NCBI GenBank assembly: GCA_937936275.1
Contig: CALHCJ010000048.1
Coordinates: 1 to 50,265, forward strand
DNA length: 50,265 nucleotides
Source: an uncultured Flavobacteriaceae bacterium
GTDB taxonomy: Bacteria > Bacteroidota > Bacteroidia > Flavobacteriales > Flavobacteriaceae
Reading direction: 5' to 3'
Shown here: one piece after another, positions 16,466 through 25,976 of the stretch
How the letters are laid out: each line of letters starts with the position of its first letter
Numbering within the stretch: position 1 is the stretch's first letter
The notes under the pieces: generated by a model
Databases searched by the model: none
What the model was told of the DNA's origin: nothing
Seen by the model: the letters and a program-made list of their open reading frames with translations, nothing else
Made by a program: the position numbers and the translations under genes

Positions 16466-17416
16466 ATGCGTTTCTCACAATTCTCCGTTCTATGCATCTG
16501 CTTCGTACTTTATTTAAATTCTTGTAGTAAAGACACTACCATCTTATTAGAAGAGCAACCAGAGCAGGAAGAAGCGAATTTATCAGCCCGCATTGCGGCC
16601 AAAAAACTATATGAAGATTATTACCTAGCTTCTAAAAGTACATCTTCAGAGGTTTCATGGTCGGGGAATACCAATAATTGTGACGCTGGTGAAGTACCCC
16701 AAACAACAAAAGATAAAATTTTTCAACGTATAGCATACTACAGAAAAACCGTCGGACTAAACAATGTTATTTCAGAAAATACTACGAAAAGTAAAAAGGC
16801 ACAAGCAGCCGCATTAATGATGAAGTCAAACGGAACATTAGATCATTATCCACCAGAAAGCTGGAGCTGTTATTCAAGCGATGGTAGTGAAGGTGCAGGA
16901 AATTCATTGTTAACCCAATATAGAAACGCAGAAGCCATCGACTCGTACATACGAGACTATGGTAGCTCAAATGGACCAGTGGGTCACCGAAGGTGGTTAT
17001 TGTGGCCAAGGCTGCAAGAAATAGGCATTGGAAATACAGATAATACCAATGCCATATGGGTTATTGGAAATGCAGGAACTTCCCCAACGGATGCCAAAGA
17101 ATTTATCGCATGGCCCCCTGCAGACTATTTTCCGCAACAGCTTGCTTATGAACGATGGTCTTTTTCTATTGCAAACGCAAATTTCGACGATACCACAATA
17201 GAAATGAGAGATCAAAATAATAATGCTGTTTCTCTACAAACTGAAGCTCTGAATACCCAATTTGGAGATCGAACAATTGTATGGATTCCTGCAATCAACA
17301 CCAATACCTTATCAGAAGATATGGTATATACTGTAATGATTAAAAATGTGTTCGTAAATGAAGAAACCAAGAATTTTGAATACAAAGTGACTCTTTTTGA
17401 CATTGAGGCTGAGTAG
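16466..17416 (+). CDS. CAP (SCP/PR1) domain lipoprotein
   Basis: A 316-residue lipoprotein with a lipobox LNSC (Cys20) after a short signal peptide. Residues about 75-200 form a CAP-superfamily domain: RIAYYRKTVGLNNV, KAQAAALMM, DHYPP and the conserved GPVGHRRWLLWPRLQEIGIG. Bacterial CAP proteins are extracytoplasmic; many bind or remodel envelope components, with no agreed enzymatic role. The C-terminal ~100 residues look like an immunoglobulin-like beta domain. It is monocistronic, 94 bases after the DUF6503 gene. Confidence 0.82.
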   Translation: MRFSQFSVLCICFVLYLNSCSKDTTILLEEQPEQEEANLSARIAAKKLYEDYYLASKSTSSEVSWSGNTNNCDAGEVPQTTKDKIFQRIAYYRKTVGLNNVISENTTKSKKAQAAALMMKSNGTLDHYPPESWSCYSSDGSEGAGNSLLTQYRNAEAIDSYIRDYGSSNGPVGHRRWLLWPRLQEIGIGNTDNTNAIWVIGNAGTSPTDAKEFIAWPPADYFPQQLAYERWSFSIANANFDDTTIEMRDQNNNAVSLQTEALNTQFGDRTIVWIPAINTNTLSEDMVYTVMIKNVFVNEETKNFEYKVTLFDIEAE

Positions 17417-17542
17417 TTCTTTTTGATACAAGTTCTTTTTCACCGAGGAATTAAACACCTTTACCGAAATTCCATTCAATCCCTGTTTATTGTTACTACT
17501 TTGGGCAGATTAGCACTAGCCAATTCGTGTTAAAATGCGCAT

Positions 17543-17950
17543 ATGAAAAATTCCCCCGTGAAACAGATTCCCGTATCAGAGCACGATCTCGATATTGGTA
17601 AATTTACTTTTTACCCCAACATAATCGTATGTGAATTTAAAGAGGGTGTTCATGTAAATTTTGAAAACGCCGCCTATCCAATACAATTAGCTCAAATAGC
17701 CCTTGGAAGCGAAAAACCAGTTGTCTATATATCACATAGAACCAATTCATACTCTTGGGACCCTGTACGTTATCGCGAGGTCATAGATTTATTTCCGAAT
17801 TTTAAAGCCTTTGGTATTGTTTCTCAAAATAGAAGAAGACGTATGTTGGCAAAGCTAGAACGTCTCTTTATCAAAAAACCCATCGGAATTTTTGATAATA
17901 TGGATGAAGCCATAGAATGGGCTGAAGAAATGATTGAAAAATCAATTTAA
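17543..17950 (+). CDS. Conserved hypothetical protein, possibly SpoIIAA/STAS-like
   Basis: A 135-residue cytoplasmic protein without signal peptide or membrane segment. The alternation of strands and helices (FTFYPNIIVCEF, KPVVYISHR, YREVIDLFPNFKAFGIVSQN, IKKPIGIFDNMDEAIEWAEEMI) resembles SpoIIAA-like/STAS proteins seen in flavobacteria, where the last helix follows a phrase about a feature at the C-terminus. I cannot name the family firmly. The stop overlaps by four bases with the stop of a probable gene remnant on the minus strand. Confidence 0.6.
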   Translation: MKNSPVKQIPVSEHDLDIGKFTFYPNIIVCEFKEGVHVNFENAAYPIQLAQIALGSEKPVVYISHRTNSYSWDPVRYREVIDLFPNFKAFGIVSQNRRRRMLAKLERLFIKKPIGIFDNMDEAIEWAEEMIEKSI

Positions 17951-18240
17951 AAAGTAGAGCTTCCAACCAACTGCAGCGTAACCTCATAAATATTTGTGTT
18001 CAACATATTTGCTTTTAACACAGCATAGAAGCTAACAGCAGAAATAACTTCGTGACCTGAGATCAGGACTTGAAAGGAATTCTCGATCTCATCATTAAAT
18101 GCTCAAGATACGGCGCGCTTAGAATTTTCGTGATACATACTTACGAGCCTTATAAAAGTTAGAATGCGCTCTTCTCCTTGTTCTCGAAGTGGTGTAGTGA
18201 ATTTTCTCTTAATTGCCTTAATCGCTAAAGAACAAGAATT
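17947..18240 (-). pseudogene. Probable gene remnant with an internal TGA
   Basis: On the minus strand one frame between 18240 and 17947 reads as protein-like sequence (SLAIKAIKRKF, EERILTFIRLVSMYHENSKRAVS, then a TGA at 18103-18105, then NDEIENSFQVLISGHEVISA and ending QLVGSSTF) with a TAA stop that overlaps the neighbour's stop by four bases. No start codon in a sensible place and an internal stop indicate decay. I do not recognise the parent protein. The call rests on composition by eye and could be chance in AT-rich DNA. Nothing else is visible in the 369-base gap. Confidence 0.35.
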
Positions 18241-18319
18241 TCAAATAGATATAAAATCACTTCAATGTAAAGAGCCACCTTAAAAAAGGTCGCTATTTAA
18301 TTTTTGACTCCAGATAAAG

Positions 18320-18904
18320 CTATCGATAAAAATTCATCTCATCCAAATATTTCCAAACAGCATCAGGAAGCATCGCCTTTATATTCTTGCCATCTCTGTG
18401 GTTTTTTCGAATAAATGTCGATGATATTTCCATGATTGGAGCATCTACTTTGCTAATTTTAGGATGGTTTTCAAATTGATGTTCAATAATACCTTCTGAA
18501 ATACGAGGGTACACATAAAGACTATAATTTTCTAAAATGGTCTCATAATTCTTCCATTTATGAAACCCTTTCAGGTTATCCTCGCCCATGATCAAACAAA
18601 ACTGATAATCCTCATTATACTGTTCATTAAGATGAACTAAAGTATTCACTGTATAGTTCGGCTGCGGTAAGTCAAATTCAATTTTACTGGGCCTTAACTT
18701 CGGATAGGCTTCAGTAGCTTCTAAAACCATTTGATATCTATGGTGATTATCTAATAGTGTTTTCTTCGTTTTAAACGGACTTTGAGGGGTAACTACAAAC
18801 CAAACTTCATCAAGGTCTGAAAACTCAACCATGTGATTTGCAATAACTAAATGACCGACATGAATGGGATTAAATGTTCCAAAGTACAGTCCTACTTTTT
18901 TCAT
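18320..18904 (-). CDS. nadD: Nicotinate-nucleotide adenylyltransferase
   Basis: NadD transfers AMP from ATP to nicotinate mononucleotide, making deamido-NAD in NAD biosynthesis. The start at 18904 gives MKKVGLYFGTFNPIHVGH with the nucleotidyltransferase motif GTFNPIHxGH at residues 9-18; the C-terminal ISSTFIR motif is also present. The frame is open to 18970, but the extra residues would overlap gmk by 56 bases and do not resemble the family. About 194 residues, the normal size. Third gene of the yicC-gmk-nadD operon, 10 bases after gmk. Confidence 0.93.
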   Translation of the reverse strand: MKKVGLYFGTFNPIHVGHLVIANHMVEFSDLDEVWFVVTPQSPFKTKKTLLDNHHRYQMVLEATEAYPKLRPSKIEFDLPQPNYTVNTLVHLNEQYNEDYQFCLIMGEDNLKGFHKWKNYETILENYSLYVYPRISEGIIEHQFENHPKISKVDAPIMEISSTFIRKNHRDGKNIKAMLPDAVWKYLDEMNFYR

Positions 18905-18914
18905 CGACATGAAT

Positions 18915-19499
18915 TTAATCTGCTTTGGCAACGCCCACAAAATCAGCAACCAAACTATGAGCCTCTTCAAGAGCTGTATCTAGATCATAATTTTTTATAA
19001 TTTCATCAAATTGAGGTGCTGTTGCTAATTCCACAGAAGCTTTTGCAATACGCATATTGATTTTATCGTCACTTTCTGTACTACGCTTCTTCAGGCGAAT
19101 TTTTAGTTCGTCAACGCTGGGTGGTTTTACAAAAACAGCAAGTGTTTCTTTCGGAAATTTTTTCTTTATTCTGAGACCCCCAGCCACATCAATATCAAAA
19201 ATAACATTTTTACATTCAGCCCAAAGACGTTCTACTTCACTTTTCAGCGTGCCGTAAAAATTGTCTCTATACACCTCTTCCCACTCTAAAAAATCTTCAT
19301 TTTTAATATGCTTTTTGAATTCAGAAACGGTCATGAAATAGTAGTGTTCCTTATTTTTCTCTTTTCCTCTTCGAGGTCTTGAAGTGGCCGAAACAGAGAA
19401 GGCTAAATTGAGCTCTTGCTGCTCAAGTAAATAACGGACAATCGTAGTTTTACCACTTCCAGAGGGTGCCGAAAAAATAATAAGCTTTCCCCCGTCCAT
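18915..19499 (-). CDS. gmk: Guanylate kinase
   Basis: Phosphorylates GMP to GDP with ATP. The 194 residues carry the P-loop APSGSGKT (11-18), the GMP-binding SATSRPRRGKE, EHYYFMTVSEF and FDIDVAGGLRIKK. Normal length for the family. Its start overlaps the end of yicC by one base, so the two are translationally coupled. Confidence 0.95.
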   Translation of the reverse strand: MDGGKLIIFSAPSGSGKTTIVRYLLEQQELNLAFSVSATSRPRRGKEKNKEHYYFMTVSEFKKHIKNEDFLEWEEVYRDNFYGTLKSEVERLWAECKNVIFDIDVAGGLRIKKKFPKETLAVFVKPPSVDELKIRLKKRSTESDDKINMRIAKASVELATAPQFDEIIKNYDLDTALEEAHSLVADFVGVAKAD

Positions 19500-20356
19500 T
19501 ATAAAACATTAAGCATTTGTTCCTTAATTTTCTCTAACTCATCTTTCATTTGGACAACCAATTGCTGCATGGGTGCATAATTTGCCTTTGAACCGATGGT
19601 GTTAATTTCTCGACCAATTTCCTGTGAAATAAATCCTAATTTCTTACCATTCGAATCTTTAGAACTCAAAGTCTGAGCGAAGTAATCTAAATGATTTGCT
19701 AAGCGCACTTTCTCCTCTGTAATATCATACTTCTCTAAGTAATAAATCAATTCTTGTTCAAAACGATTCTCATCAACATCTGCAGTAATATCAGATACCG
19801 CTTTTTCAAGGCGTTCTCTAACATCAGTTTGACGATCAGGGTCGATAGCTACAACTTGTTCTAACAATTCTTTCAAGTTAGCAATACGATCTTTGAAATC
19901 TTGTTCGAGCACCGCGCCTTCTTCAGATCGAAACTTATTAATTTCAGAAAGTGCTTGTTCTAATGCGTGTTGAATGGTCTTATACTCGTCCTCATCAATA
20001 TCTTCTCTACCGGTACGCATAGCATCTGGCATACGAAGGGCCATTTCCATTAACCTCAAGTCGTCACCATCAGCAATTGCCTTCAACTGCTTGATATAAG
20101 CAATGATTACCTCTTCATTAATCTGTGCTGAAGCTTCAGCACCAGTTGTCTCTAAATACAATCCGAAATCAACCTTACCTCGAACTAATGAACTGGCAAT
20201 CGTTTTTCTAAGTTCTAGTTCTTTCTCACGATATGCGGGTGGCATACGTGCATTTAGATCTAAGCTTTTACTATTTAGAGATTTGAGTTCAATAGTAATT
20301 TTTTTAGCCGGAAGCTGAATTACGTGCTTCCCAAAACCAGTCATTGATTGAATCAT
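19499..20356 (-). CDS. yicC: YicC-family endoribonuclease
   Basis: A 285-residue cytoplasmic protein with the YicC N-terminus MIQSMTGFGK, the ELKSLNSKSLDLNARMPPAYRE segment, and the C-terminal KKLGFISQEIGREINTIGSKA followed by a helical tail. YicC proteins are metal-dependent endoribonucleases that affect small-RNA turnover. It is the first gene of an operon with gmk and nadD, a common arrangement for gmk. The start is well supported. Confidence 0.92.
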   Translation of the reverse strand: MIQSMTGFGKHVIQLPAKKITIELKSLNSKSLDLNARMPPAYREKELELRKTIASSLVRGKVDFGLYLETTGAEASAQINEEVIIAYIKQLKAIADGDDLRLMEMALRMPDAMRTGREDIDEDEYKTIQHALEQALSEINKFRSEEGAVLEQDFKDRIANLKELLEQVVAIDPDRQTDVRERLEKAVSDITADVDENRFEQELIYYLEKYDITEEKVRLANHLDYFAQTLSSKDSNGKKLGFISQEIGREINTIGSKANYAPMQQLVVQMKDELEKIKEQMLNVL

Positions 20357-20393
20357 AAATAAACTTTAGATTTTGGCAAAGGTACTGGTTTTA

Positions 20394-21143
20394 TTAAAGC
20401 TCTTTAATCTTAATATTTCGAAAAGAAACTTTGTCCGAATGATCTTGAACACCAATTTTACCAGTAGTATACTTCGCAAAATTTTCCCACCCCGCAAACT
20501 TCGATTTTGATACCATTTCGTCCCACTCAGGATTATTAACAGGAAAGTTCACAATCTCAACATCATTGAGAACAACCATACCTGTATTGGTTTTATGGTT
20601 GATTGTTATCTCACACAAATTCCATTCACCAACCGGGTTTGTAACATCTTCAGAAGGTGAAACCATATCGTATAAAGCCCCAGCTTGGTGACTTGTTCCA
20701 TTTTTTCCATCTGGATGCTTATCATTATCTAATACCTGAATTTCTGGTCCGGTTTCATAGGGTTGCCCTAGATTCGGTAATTCTTTCACAGCCCAGAAGA
20801 TACCACTATTGCCCGCCTCAGCTATTTTCCACTCTATAGAGAGTATAAAATCGGTGTACTCCTTGTCACTTACAAGGTTATAACTTTCACCGTTGCGCTC
20901 CGCTGGCGGATAAAAAACCATTGCTCCATTTTCTATTTTCCACTGATCAGAAACCCCCTCTCGACCATATTCATGCCATCCGTCAAAAGATGTACCATCA
21001 AATAGAACTGTCCAGTCGTTTTCGGGAACGTTCATTTCAGCAGATGCCATAGCTTCATTCGCATCAACTTCAACTTCTTTGGTTTTTTCTTTACATCCAA
21101 TAATAAAGGAGAACAATAACGCTGTATATAAAATTTTTTTCAT
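20394..21143 (-). CDS. 3-keto-disaccharide hydrolase family (DUF1080) lipoprotein
   Basis: A 249-residue lipoprotein: MKKILYTALLFSFIIGC with lipobox IIGC, then one DUF1080 domain (DWTVLFDGTSFDGWHEYG, WKIENGAMVFYP, YTDFILSIEWKI, NSGIFWAV, GPEIQVLDND, HQAGALYDM, VGEWNLCEI). The family is a concanavalin-like fold; members cleave 3-keto-glycosides. The start at 21143 is chosen over 21185 because it gives the lipoprotein signal. It lies 79 bases downstream of a TIM-barrel gene and 37 bases upstream of the yicC operon start. In this cluster it is the likely glycosidic-bond-breaking step, acting outside the inner membrane. Confidence 0.88.
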   Translation of the reverse strand: MKKILYTALLFSFIIGCKEKTKEVEVDANEAMASAEMNVPENDWTVLFDGTSFDGWHEYGREGVSDQWKIENGAMVFYPPAERNGESYNLVSDKEYTDFILSIEWKIAEAGNSGIFWAVKELPNLGQPYETGPEIQVLDNDKHPDGKNGTSHQAGALYDMVSPSEDVTNPVGEWNLCEITINHKTNTGMVVLNDVEIVNFPVNNPEWDEMVSKSKFAGWENFAKYTTGKIGVQDHSDKVSFRNIKIKEL

Positions 21144-21222
21144 TACAAATATTTTATTCGTTTGGTATGTATTCATTATAAACAATAAACTACCGATAGA
21201 AGCTATGTATTACCCTTTCCTT

Positions 21223-22275
21223 TTATATTCCGAGTATTTTACGAAGCATTTCTTTGTCCACTGCAGAACCCGCAAAGTCATCAAAAGTTTTCTCCGTTGC
21301 TTCAATAATATGATCTTGAATAAAAATAGCTCCTTCGCGAGCTCCTTGTTCCGGGCTCTTAATACAACACTCCCACTCCATAACTGCCCAAACATCGCAA
21401 CCGTATTGTGTCAACTTTGAGAATATGGTTTTAAAATCAATTTGGCCATCTCCTAAGGAACGATAGCGTCCAGCACGATCGCCCCAATCATTGTATCCTC
21501 CAAAGGCACCTTTCTTTCCAGTAGGGTTGAATTCTGAATCTTTCACATGAAAAGATTTTATAAACTCATGATAATGATCAATATATTCAATATAGTCTAA
21601 TTGTTGAAGTACAAAATGACTTGGGTCGTAAAGAATATTTACCCGTTTGTGATTTCCTGTTGCTGCTAAAAAACGTTCAAAAGTATCACCATCGTGCAGA
21701 TCTTCTCCGGGGTGAATTTCGTAACAAACATCAACGCCCTCTTCATCAAAATGATTTAGAATAGGCATCCATCTTTTTGCCAATTCTTCAAAACCCATTT
21801 CAACCAAACCAGCTGGTCTTTGAGGCCAAGGGTGCCACGTATGCCAAAGCAAGGCTCCTGAAAAGGTGGCGTGCGCAGAAATACCTAATCTTCTGCTAGC
21901 AGTAGCCGCCTTCTTTACAACATCAACAGCCCATTCCGTTCTAGCCTTCGGATTGTTTTTTACTGCGTCTGGAGCAAAATTATCGAACATTATATCATAA
22001 GCTGGGTGTACCGCAACCAACTGCCCTTGCAAATGTGTTGAAAGTTCAGTGATTTCAAGTCCGTAAGAATTTACCTTTCCCTTTAGTTCGTCACAATAGG
22101 TTTGACTTTCAGCAGCTTTATCTAGATCGATAAGAAAACTCTCCCAAGTCGGAATTTGTATTCCTTTGTATCCAAGATCAGCGGCCCATTTACACATACC
22201 ATCCAAGGTATTGAATGGTGCCTTACTATCTACAAATTGGGCTAAAAATACTGCAGGTCCTTTAATTGTCTTCAT
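21223..22275 (-). CDS. Cytoplasmic sugar isomerase/epimerase-like TIM barrel
   Basis: A 350-residue AP-endonuclease-2/xylose-isomerase-like TIM barrel without a signal peptide. The usual metal-binding positions are all present: Glu in DVCYEIHPGED, Asp and His in ILYDPSHFV, His in SFHVKDSEF and Glu in VMEWECC. Members interconvert or epimerise ketoses and sugar acids. It reads with DUF1080 (79 bases apart) and diverges from the first GMC dehydrogenase across 148 bases. In Bacteroidota such genes accompany 3-keto-sugar metabolism; the exact reaction here is not determined. Confidence 0.82.
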   Translation of the reverse strand: MKTIKGPAVFLAQFVDSKAPFNTLDGMCKWAADLGYKGIQIPTWESFLIDLDKAAESQTYCDELKGKVNSYGLEITELSTHLQGQLVAVHPAYDIMFDNFAPDAVKNNPKARTEWAVDVVKKAATASRRLGISAHATFSGALLWHTWHPWPQRPAGLVEMGFEELAKRWMPILNHFDEEGVDVCYEIHPGEDLHDGDTFERFLAATGNHKRVNILYDPSHFVLQQLDYIEYIDHYHEFIKSFHVKDSEFNPTGKKGAFGGYNDWGDRAGRYRSLGDGQIDFKTIFSKLTQYGCDVWAVMEWECCIKSPEQGAREGAIFIQDHIIEATEKTFDDFAGSAVDKEMLRKILGI

Positions 22276-22423
22276 TTATATAATGCTTGATGTTATGGAA
22301 ACAACTTTACTAAGTTTTAGGAATTTGTCCTTATATTTAGAGTGTTAATGTTCCCTTAATTTTTCTTTAAGAGTCAAGTCATAAATATAGGGAATACCAT
22401 AAGAAATTCATAAGAAATTGTAA

Positions 22424-24127
22424 ATGAATCAAGACGAACAATACGATGCCATAGTTGTTGGCACGGGCATAAGTGGCGGCTGGGCAGCTAAAGAATTGTG
22501 TGAAAACGGATTAAAGACTTTGGTATTAGAGCGAGGGCCCATGGTGGAGCATATCAAGGACTATAAAACCATGAATGATGACCCTTGGGATTACCCTCTA
22601 AAAGGTGAATTATCTTCTGAAGATAAAAAGAAATATCATGTTCAATCAAGAGTAAACTGGGCCCCCAAAGAAGATGTAAAACATTTCTTTGTTAATGACC
22701 TAGATCACCCTTACGTCGAAACAAAACGGTTTGATTGGATTCGTGGATATCAAGTGGGTGGACGTTCATTGACTTGGGGAAGACAAAGTTATCGCTGGAG
22801 TGATATTGATTTCGAAGCCAATAAAAAAGACGGAATTAGCATCGACTGGCCAGTACGATACAAAGATATTTCTCCTTGGTACGATAAAGTGGAGGAGTAT
22901 ATTGGTGTTAGTGGTGAAAATTTAGGTTTAGACGTTTTACCTGATGGAAAATTTCAGCCCGCTATGGATTTAAATTGTGTAGAAGAAAACTTCAAGAAAA
23001 CTACCGCCGAGAAGTTTGATGATGGGCGACTAGTGACTATTGGTAGAGCGGCGCATATCACAGATCCTGATGCTACTTTTGAGGGGCGCGGTGTATGTCA
23101 AAATAGAAATCGTTGTTGGAGAGGATGTCCGTTTGGAGGTTATTTCAGCAGTAATTCTTCAACGCTTCCTGCTGCTGAACGTACTGGAAACATGACGCTT
23201 AGAGCAAACTCAATCGTACATGAAGTTATCTACAATGACAAAACTAAAAAAGCTACCGGTGTTCGTGTCATAGACACCGAAACTCATGAAAAATTAGAAT
23301 TCAATGCCAAGGTGATTTTCTTATGTGCTTCCGCAATGGCCTCTGTTGGAATTTTAATGCAATCAAAATCTGAACGATTTCCAAACGGAATGGGAAATGA
23401 TTCTGATGCTCTAGGAAGAGGAATTATGGATCATCACTATAAGTTAGGTGCCACCGCAAAGGTAGACGGTTTCTTGGATAAATACTATAAAGGAAGACGT
23501 GCCAATGGATTCTACATTCCTCGCTTTGTTAACCTTAATGAAAAGACCAAACGAGAAGGATACATTAGAGGTTTTGGCTATCAAGGAACTGCAAGTCGGC
23601 AAGATTGGTCTGAATCTATCGCAGAAATGGGTTTTGGAAAAGATTTAAAAGACGAAATATTAAAACCAGGAAAATGGCAAATAGGTGTAACCGGTTTTGG
23701 CGAATTTTTGCCATATGATGATAATCGAGTAACGTTGAGTAAAACTGAAAAAGATAAATGGGGACTACCTCAGTTAGATTTTGATGTAGAGTTCAAGGAG
23801 AATGAATTGAATATGCGAAAAGATATTAAAAAAGAAATTGTTGCTATGTTCAAAGCTGCAGGTTTTAAAGACGTGAGTTCATACGAAGAACCATCAGGCC
23901 CTGGATTAGGAATTCATGAAATGGGTGGCGCACGAATGGGGCATAGCGCGAAAACTTCGATCTTGAATAAGTATAATCAAATACATACCGTAGAAAATGT
24001 ATATGTTACCGACGGTGCTTTTATGACATCATCAAACTGTGTTAATCCATCTCTTACGTATATGGCATTTACAGCTAGAGCAGCCAATCACGCTGCGGAG
24101 CAATTTAAAAAAGGTAAATTCTCTTAA
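22424..24127 (+). CDS. GMC-family FAD oxidoreductase (glucoside 3-dehydrogenase-like), copy 1
   Basis: A 567-residue flavoprotein. The Rossmann motif GTGISG is at 13-18. A cysteine triad CxxxxxCxxxC (Cys225, Cys231, Cys235, in CQNRNRCWRGC) could bind an Fe-S cluster. The C-terminus has GIHEMGGARMG and NPSLTYMAF; His498 and Asn541 are 43 apart, as the catalytic pair of GMC enzymes. It has no signal peptide, as expected if exported folded with a Tat-carrying partner. The paralogue at 28903 is very similar. No small subunit follows this copy. Best inference: oxidation of a sugar or glycoside, at C3 by comparison with glucoside 3-dehydrogenases. Confidence 0.85.
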   Translation: MNQDEQYDAIVVGTGISGGWAAKELCENGLKTLVLERGPMVEHIKDYKTMNDDPWDYPLKGELSSEDKKKYHVQSRVNWAPKEDVKHFFVNDLDHPYVETKRFDWIRGYQVGGRSLTWGRQSYRWSDIDFEANKKDGISIDWPVRYKDISPWYDKVEEYIGVSGENLGLDVLPDGKFQPAMDLNCVEENFKKTTAEKFDDGRLVTIGRAAHITDPDATFEGRGVCQNRNRCWRGCPFGGYFSSNSSTLPAAERTGNMTLRANSIVHEVIYNDKTKKATGVRVIDTETHEKLEFNAKVIFLCASAMASVGILMQSKSERFPNGMGNDSDALGRGIMDHHYKLGATAKVDGFLDKYYKGRRANGFYIPRFVNLNEKTKREGYIRGFGYQGTASRQDWSESIAEMGFGKDLKDEILKPGKWQIGVTGFGEFLPYDDNRVTLSKTEKDKWGLPQLDFDVEFKENELNMRKDIKKEIVAMFKAAGFKDVSSYEEPSGPGLGIHEMGGARMGHSAKTSILNKYNQIHTVENVYVTDGAFMTSSNCVNPSLTYMAFTARAANHAAEQFKKGKFS

Positions 24128-24200
24128 AAGTATTTTATATTGAGGATCAAGACCAGATAGTAATTAACAATATTCACTAACCACCATACGTTTACCATTC

Positions 24201-24665
24201 ATGGACAATGCTTCTGCTAATAACATGTGGGGAGATTATTTAAAAAATCACCTCGAGGATGTCTTTCAGGAGGCCCCAAAAGCCCTCCACTTTTGTGACA
24301 ACGAGGACGATGCTAATGAATGTGCCAAATTGGTTAAGCAAGGAATCAAAAAAGCAACAACAGATTCATTATTAGGGCTTCAATATCGAGGAGAACGACT
24401 ACCAAAAATAGGTGACTTCATCGTCGTAACTAATTGGGAAGGCGAAGCACAATGTATCGTTGAGACCACTAAGGTAACTCTGAAACCTTTTTTTAGCATT
24501 GACGAAGAATATGCACGAATAGAGGGAGAAGGAGATAAATCTTTGGCATACTGGAGAAAAGTACACTGGGACTATTACACCAGAGAATTAGCTGAATTTG
24601 GTAGGGTTCCCAGAGAGAGTATGATAGTCGTTTGCCAAGAGTTTGAGGTAGTTTTTAAACGATGA
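24201..24665 (+). CDS. ASCH domain-containing protein
   Basis: A 154-residue cytoplasmic protein with the ASCH (PUA-like) core: the lysine-rich GIKKATTDSLLGL, KIGDFIVVTNWEGEAQCIVETTKV, EEYARIEGEGDKSLAYWRKVHWDYYTRE. ASCH proteins bind RNA or act on modified nucleosides; some hydrolyse N4-acetylcytidine. It lies 73 bases after the GMC gene and before a terminator. It has no evident tie to sugar metabolism and is probably a passenger. Confidence 0.8.
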   Translation: MDNASANNMWGDYLKNHLEDVFQEAPKALHFCDNEDDANECAKLVKQGIKKATTDSLLGLQYRGERLPKIGDFIVVTNWEGEAQCIVETTKVTLKPFFSIDEEYARIEGEGDKSLAYWRKVHWDYYTRELAEFGRVPRESMIVVCQEFEVVFKR

Positions 24666-24712
24666 CGTCGGCCGTGGTTGGCCACCGTTTACCTCAAACA
24701 TTAGGAATAAGA

Positions 24713-24746
24713 AAGACCCGCTATGATTGAACTTAGCAGGTCTTTT
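24713..24746. terminator. Terminator between ASCH and Gfo/Idh/MocA genes
   Basis: A stem of six plus four base pairs with one internal C/A mismatch (24713-24723 with 24734-24744), ten-base loop, then T residues. It separates the convergent genes ending at 24665 and 24783. Confidence 0.65.
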
Positions 24747-24782
24747 ATATAGTTGGTATTAGCAATTCGGCAAAAGGTGAAT

Positions 24783-25922
24783 TTACTTCATCATCTTAAC
24801 CCAAGTATTTTTCTTTTTGTTTGATTCTACTGTAGCTTCAATAAAATTCATTCCCCTTACACCATCTTCCATCGTAGGAAATTCACCATCATTATAACGC
24901 TTACCACGTATGGCCTTAGCAACACCTAAATAAATATTCGCCATAGAATCAAAAATTCCTTCGGGGTGACCTGCTGGTAATTTTGTGCCGTCTAGAGACA
25001 ATTTAGAATTATAAGCATGACCTGGTTTGTATATTTGAGTTGGTTCTGAATCACTCATTTTATAAAGAAAATTTGGGTTCTCTTGCTCCCAGCGAAAAGC
25101 TCCCTTAGAGCCATAGATAGCAATTGCCAATCCGTTTTCTTCTCCTGTGGCTACTTGACTACTTCTGATAACACCTTTCACATGATCATCCATACGAATT
25201 AATACCGTTCCATCTACATCCATCTTATTATCCTTATACAAGTAATTAAAATCACATAGTAAGGATTTTACTTTCAATCCAGTGGTATACTCTACCATAT
25301 TAAAAGCATGAACTCCTATATCGCCCATGCATGAGCTAATCCCTGCTTTTTTAGGATCTAGTCTCCAGACTGTAGAACGCTTCTTTTTATCATGAATAAT
25401 CTCATTAATCCACCCTTGATAATACCGTGCATCAACTTTATGAATTTTTCCTAGTGCGCCAGATTTGATCATCTCTCGCATTTGCCGTACCATAGGATAC
25501 CCCGTGTAAGTATGAGTTAAAGCGAAAACGGTACCAGCTTTTGTGTGCGCTTTCTGCAAGATTTTAGCTTCAGCTAAAGTCGTTGTCATCGGTTTTTCAC
25601 AAATCACATGAAAGCCGTTTTCCAATAACTTTTTAGCCATCGGAAAATGTAGAAAGTTCGGCGTTAAAACAGAACAAACTTGTATTCTTTCATTTTCTGG
25701 AAGTTTAAGTTCTTCTTCAATAAGGGTATCAAAATCACTATAAATTCTATTTAAAGGAATATCAATTTCTCTAGCAAAGGCTTTGTTTGCTTTAAAATCT
25801 GGATTGAAACAACCCCCTACAATTTGATAATTATCATTGATATGTGATGCGACGCGATGTAAAACTCCAATTAGAGAATCTCCACCTCCACCTAAAACAC
25901 CTAATCTTATTTTTTTTGGCAT
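24783..25922 (-). CDS. Gfo/Idh/MocA-family NAD(P)-dependent oxidoreductase (cytoplasmic)
   Basis: A 379-residue dehydrogenase with an N-terminal Rossmann fold (RLGVLGGGGDSLIG), the family motif CEKPMT with the catalytic Lys, and GDIGVHAFN in which Asp and His follow the usual DxxxH spacing. It has no signal peptide. Such enzymes reduce or oxidise 3-keto sugars and inositols. It is the last gene of a minus-strand run after the MFS permease (54 bases), TIM barrel and DinB. In the proposed pathway it would reduce the imported 3-keto sugar back to a normal hexose. Confidence 0.85.
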   Translation of the reverse strand: MPKKIRLGVLGGGGDSLIGVLHRVASHINDNYQIVGGCFNPDFKANKAFAREIDIPLNRIYSDFDTLIEEELKLPENERIQVCSVLTPNFLHFPMAKKLLENGFHVICEKPMTTTLAEAKILQKAHTKAGTVFALTHTYTGYPMVRQMREMIKSGALGKIHKVDARYYQGWINEIIHDKKKRSTVWRLDPKKAGISSCMGDIGVHAFNMVEYTTGLKVKSLLCDFNYLYKDNKMDVDGTVLIRMDDHVKGVIRSSQVATGEENGLAIAIYGSKGAFRWEQENPNFLYKMSDSEPTQIYKPGHAYNSKLSLDGTKLPAGHPEGIFDSMANIYLGVAKAIRGKRYNDGEFPTMEDGVRGMNFIEATVESNKKKNTWVKMMK

Positions 25923-25976
25923 GAATGAACGTATTTCTGTTACTGATTATTTAAGTTTTATGAATATATAAAATCT

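Noticed and set aside
22276-22423. Shared operator between the two GMC divergent promoters
   Set aside because: This gap and 28676-28902 were compared; only AT-rich similarity was found, no convincing common motif.
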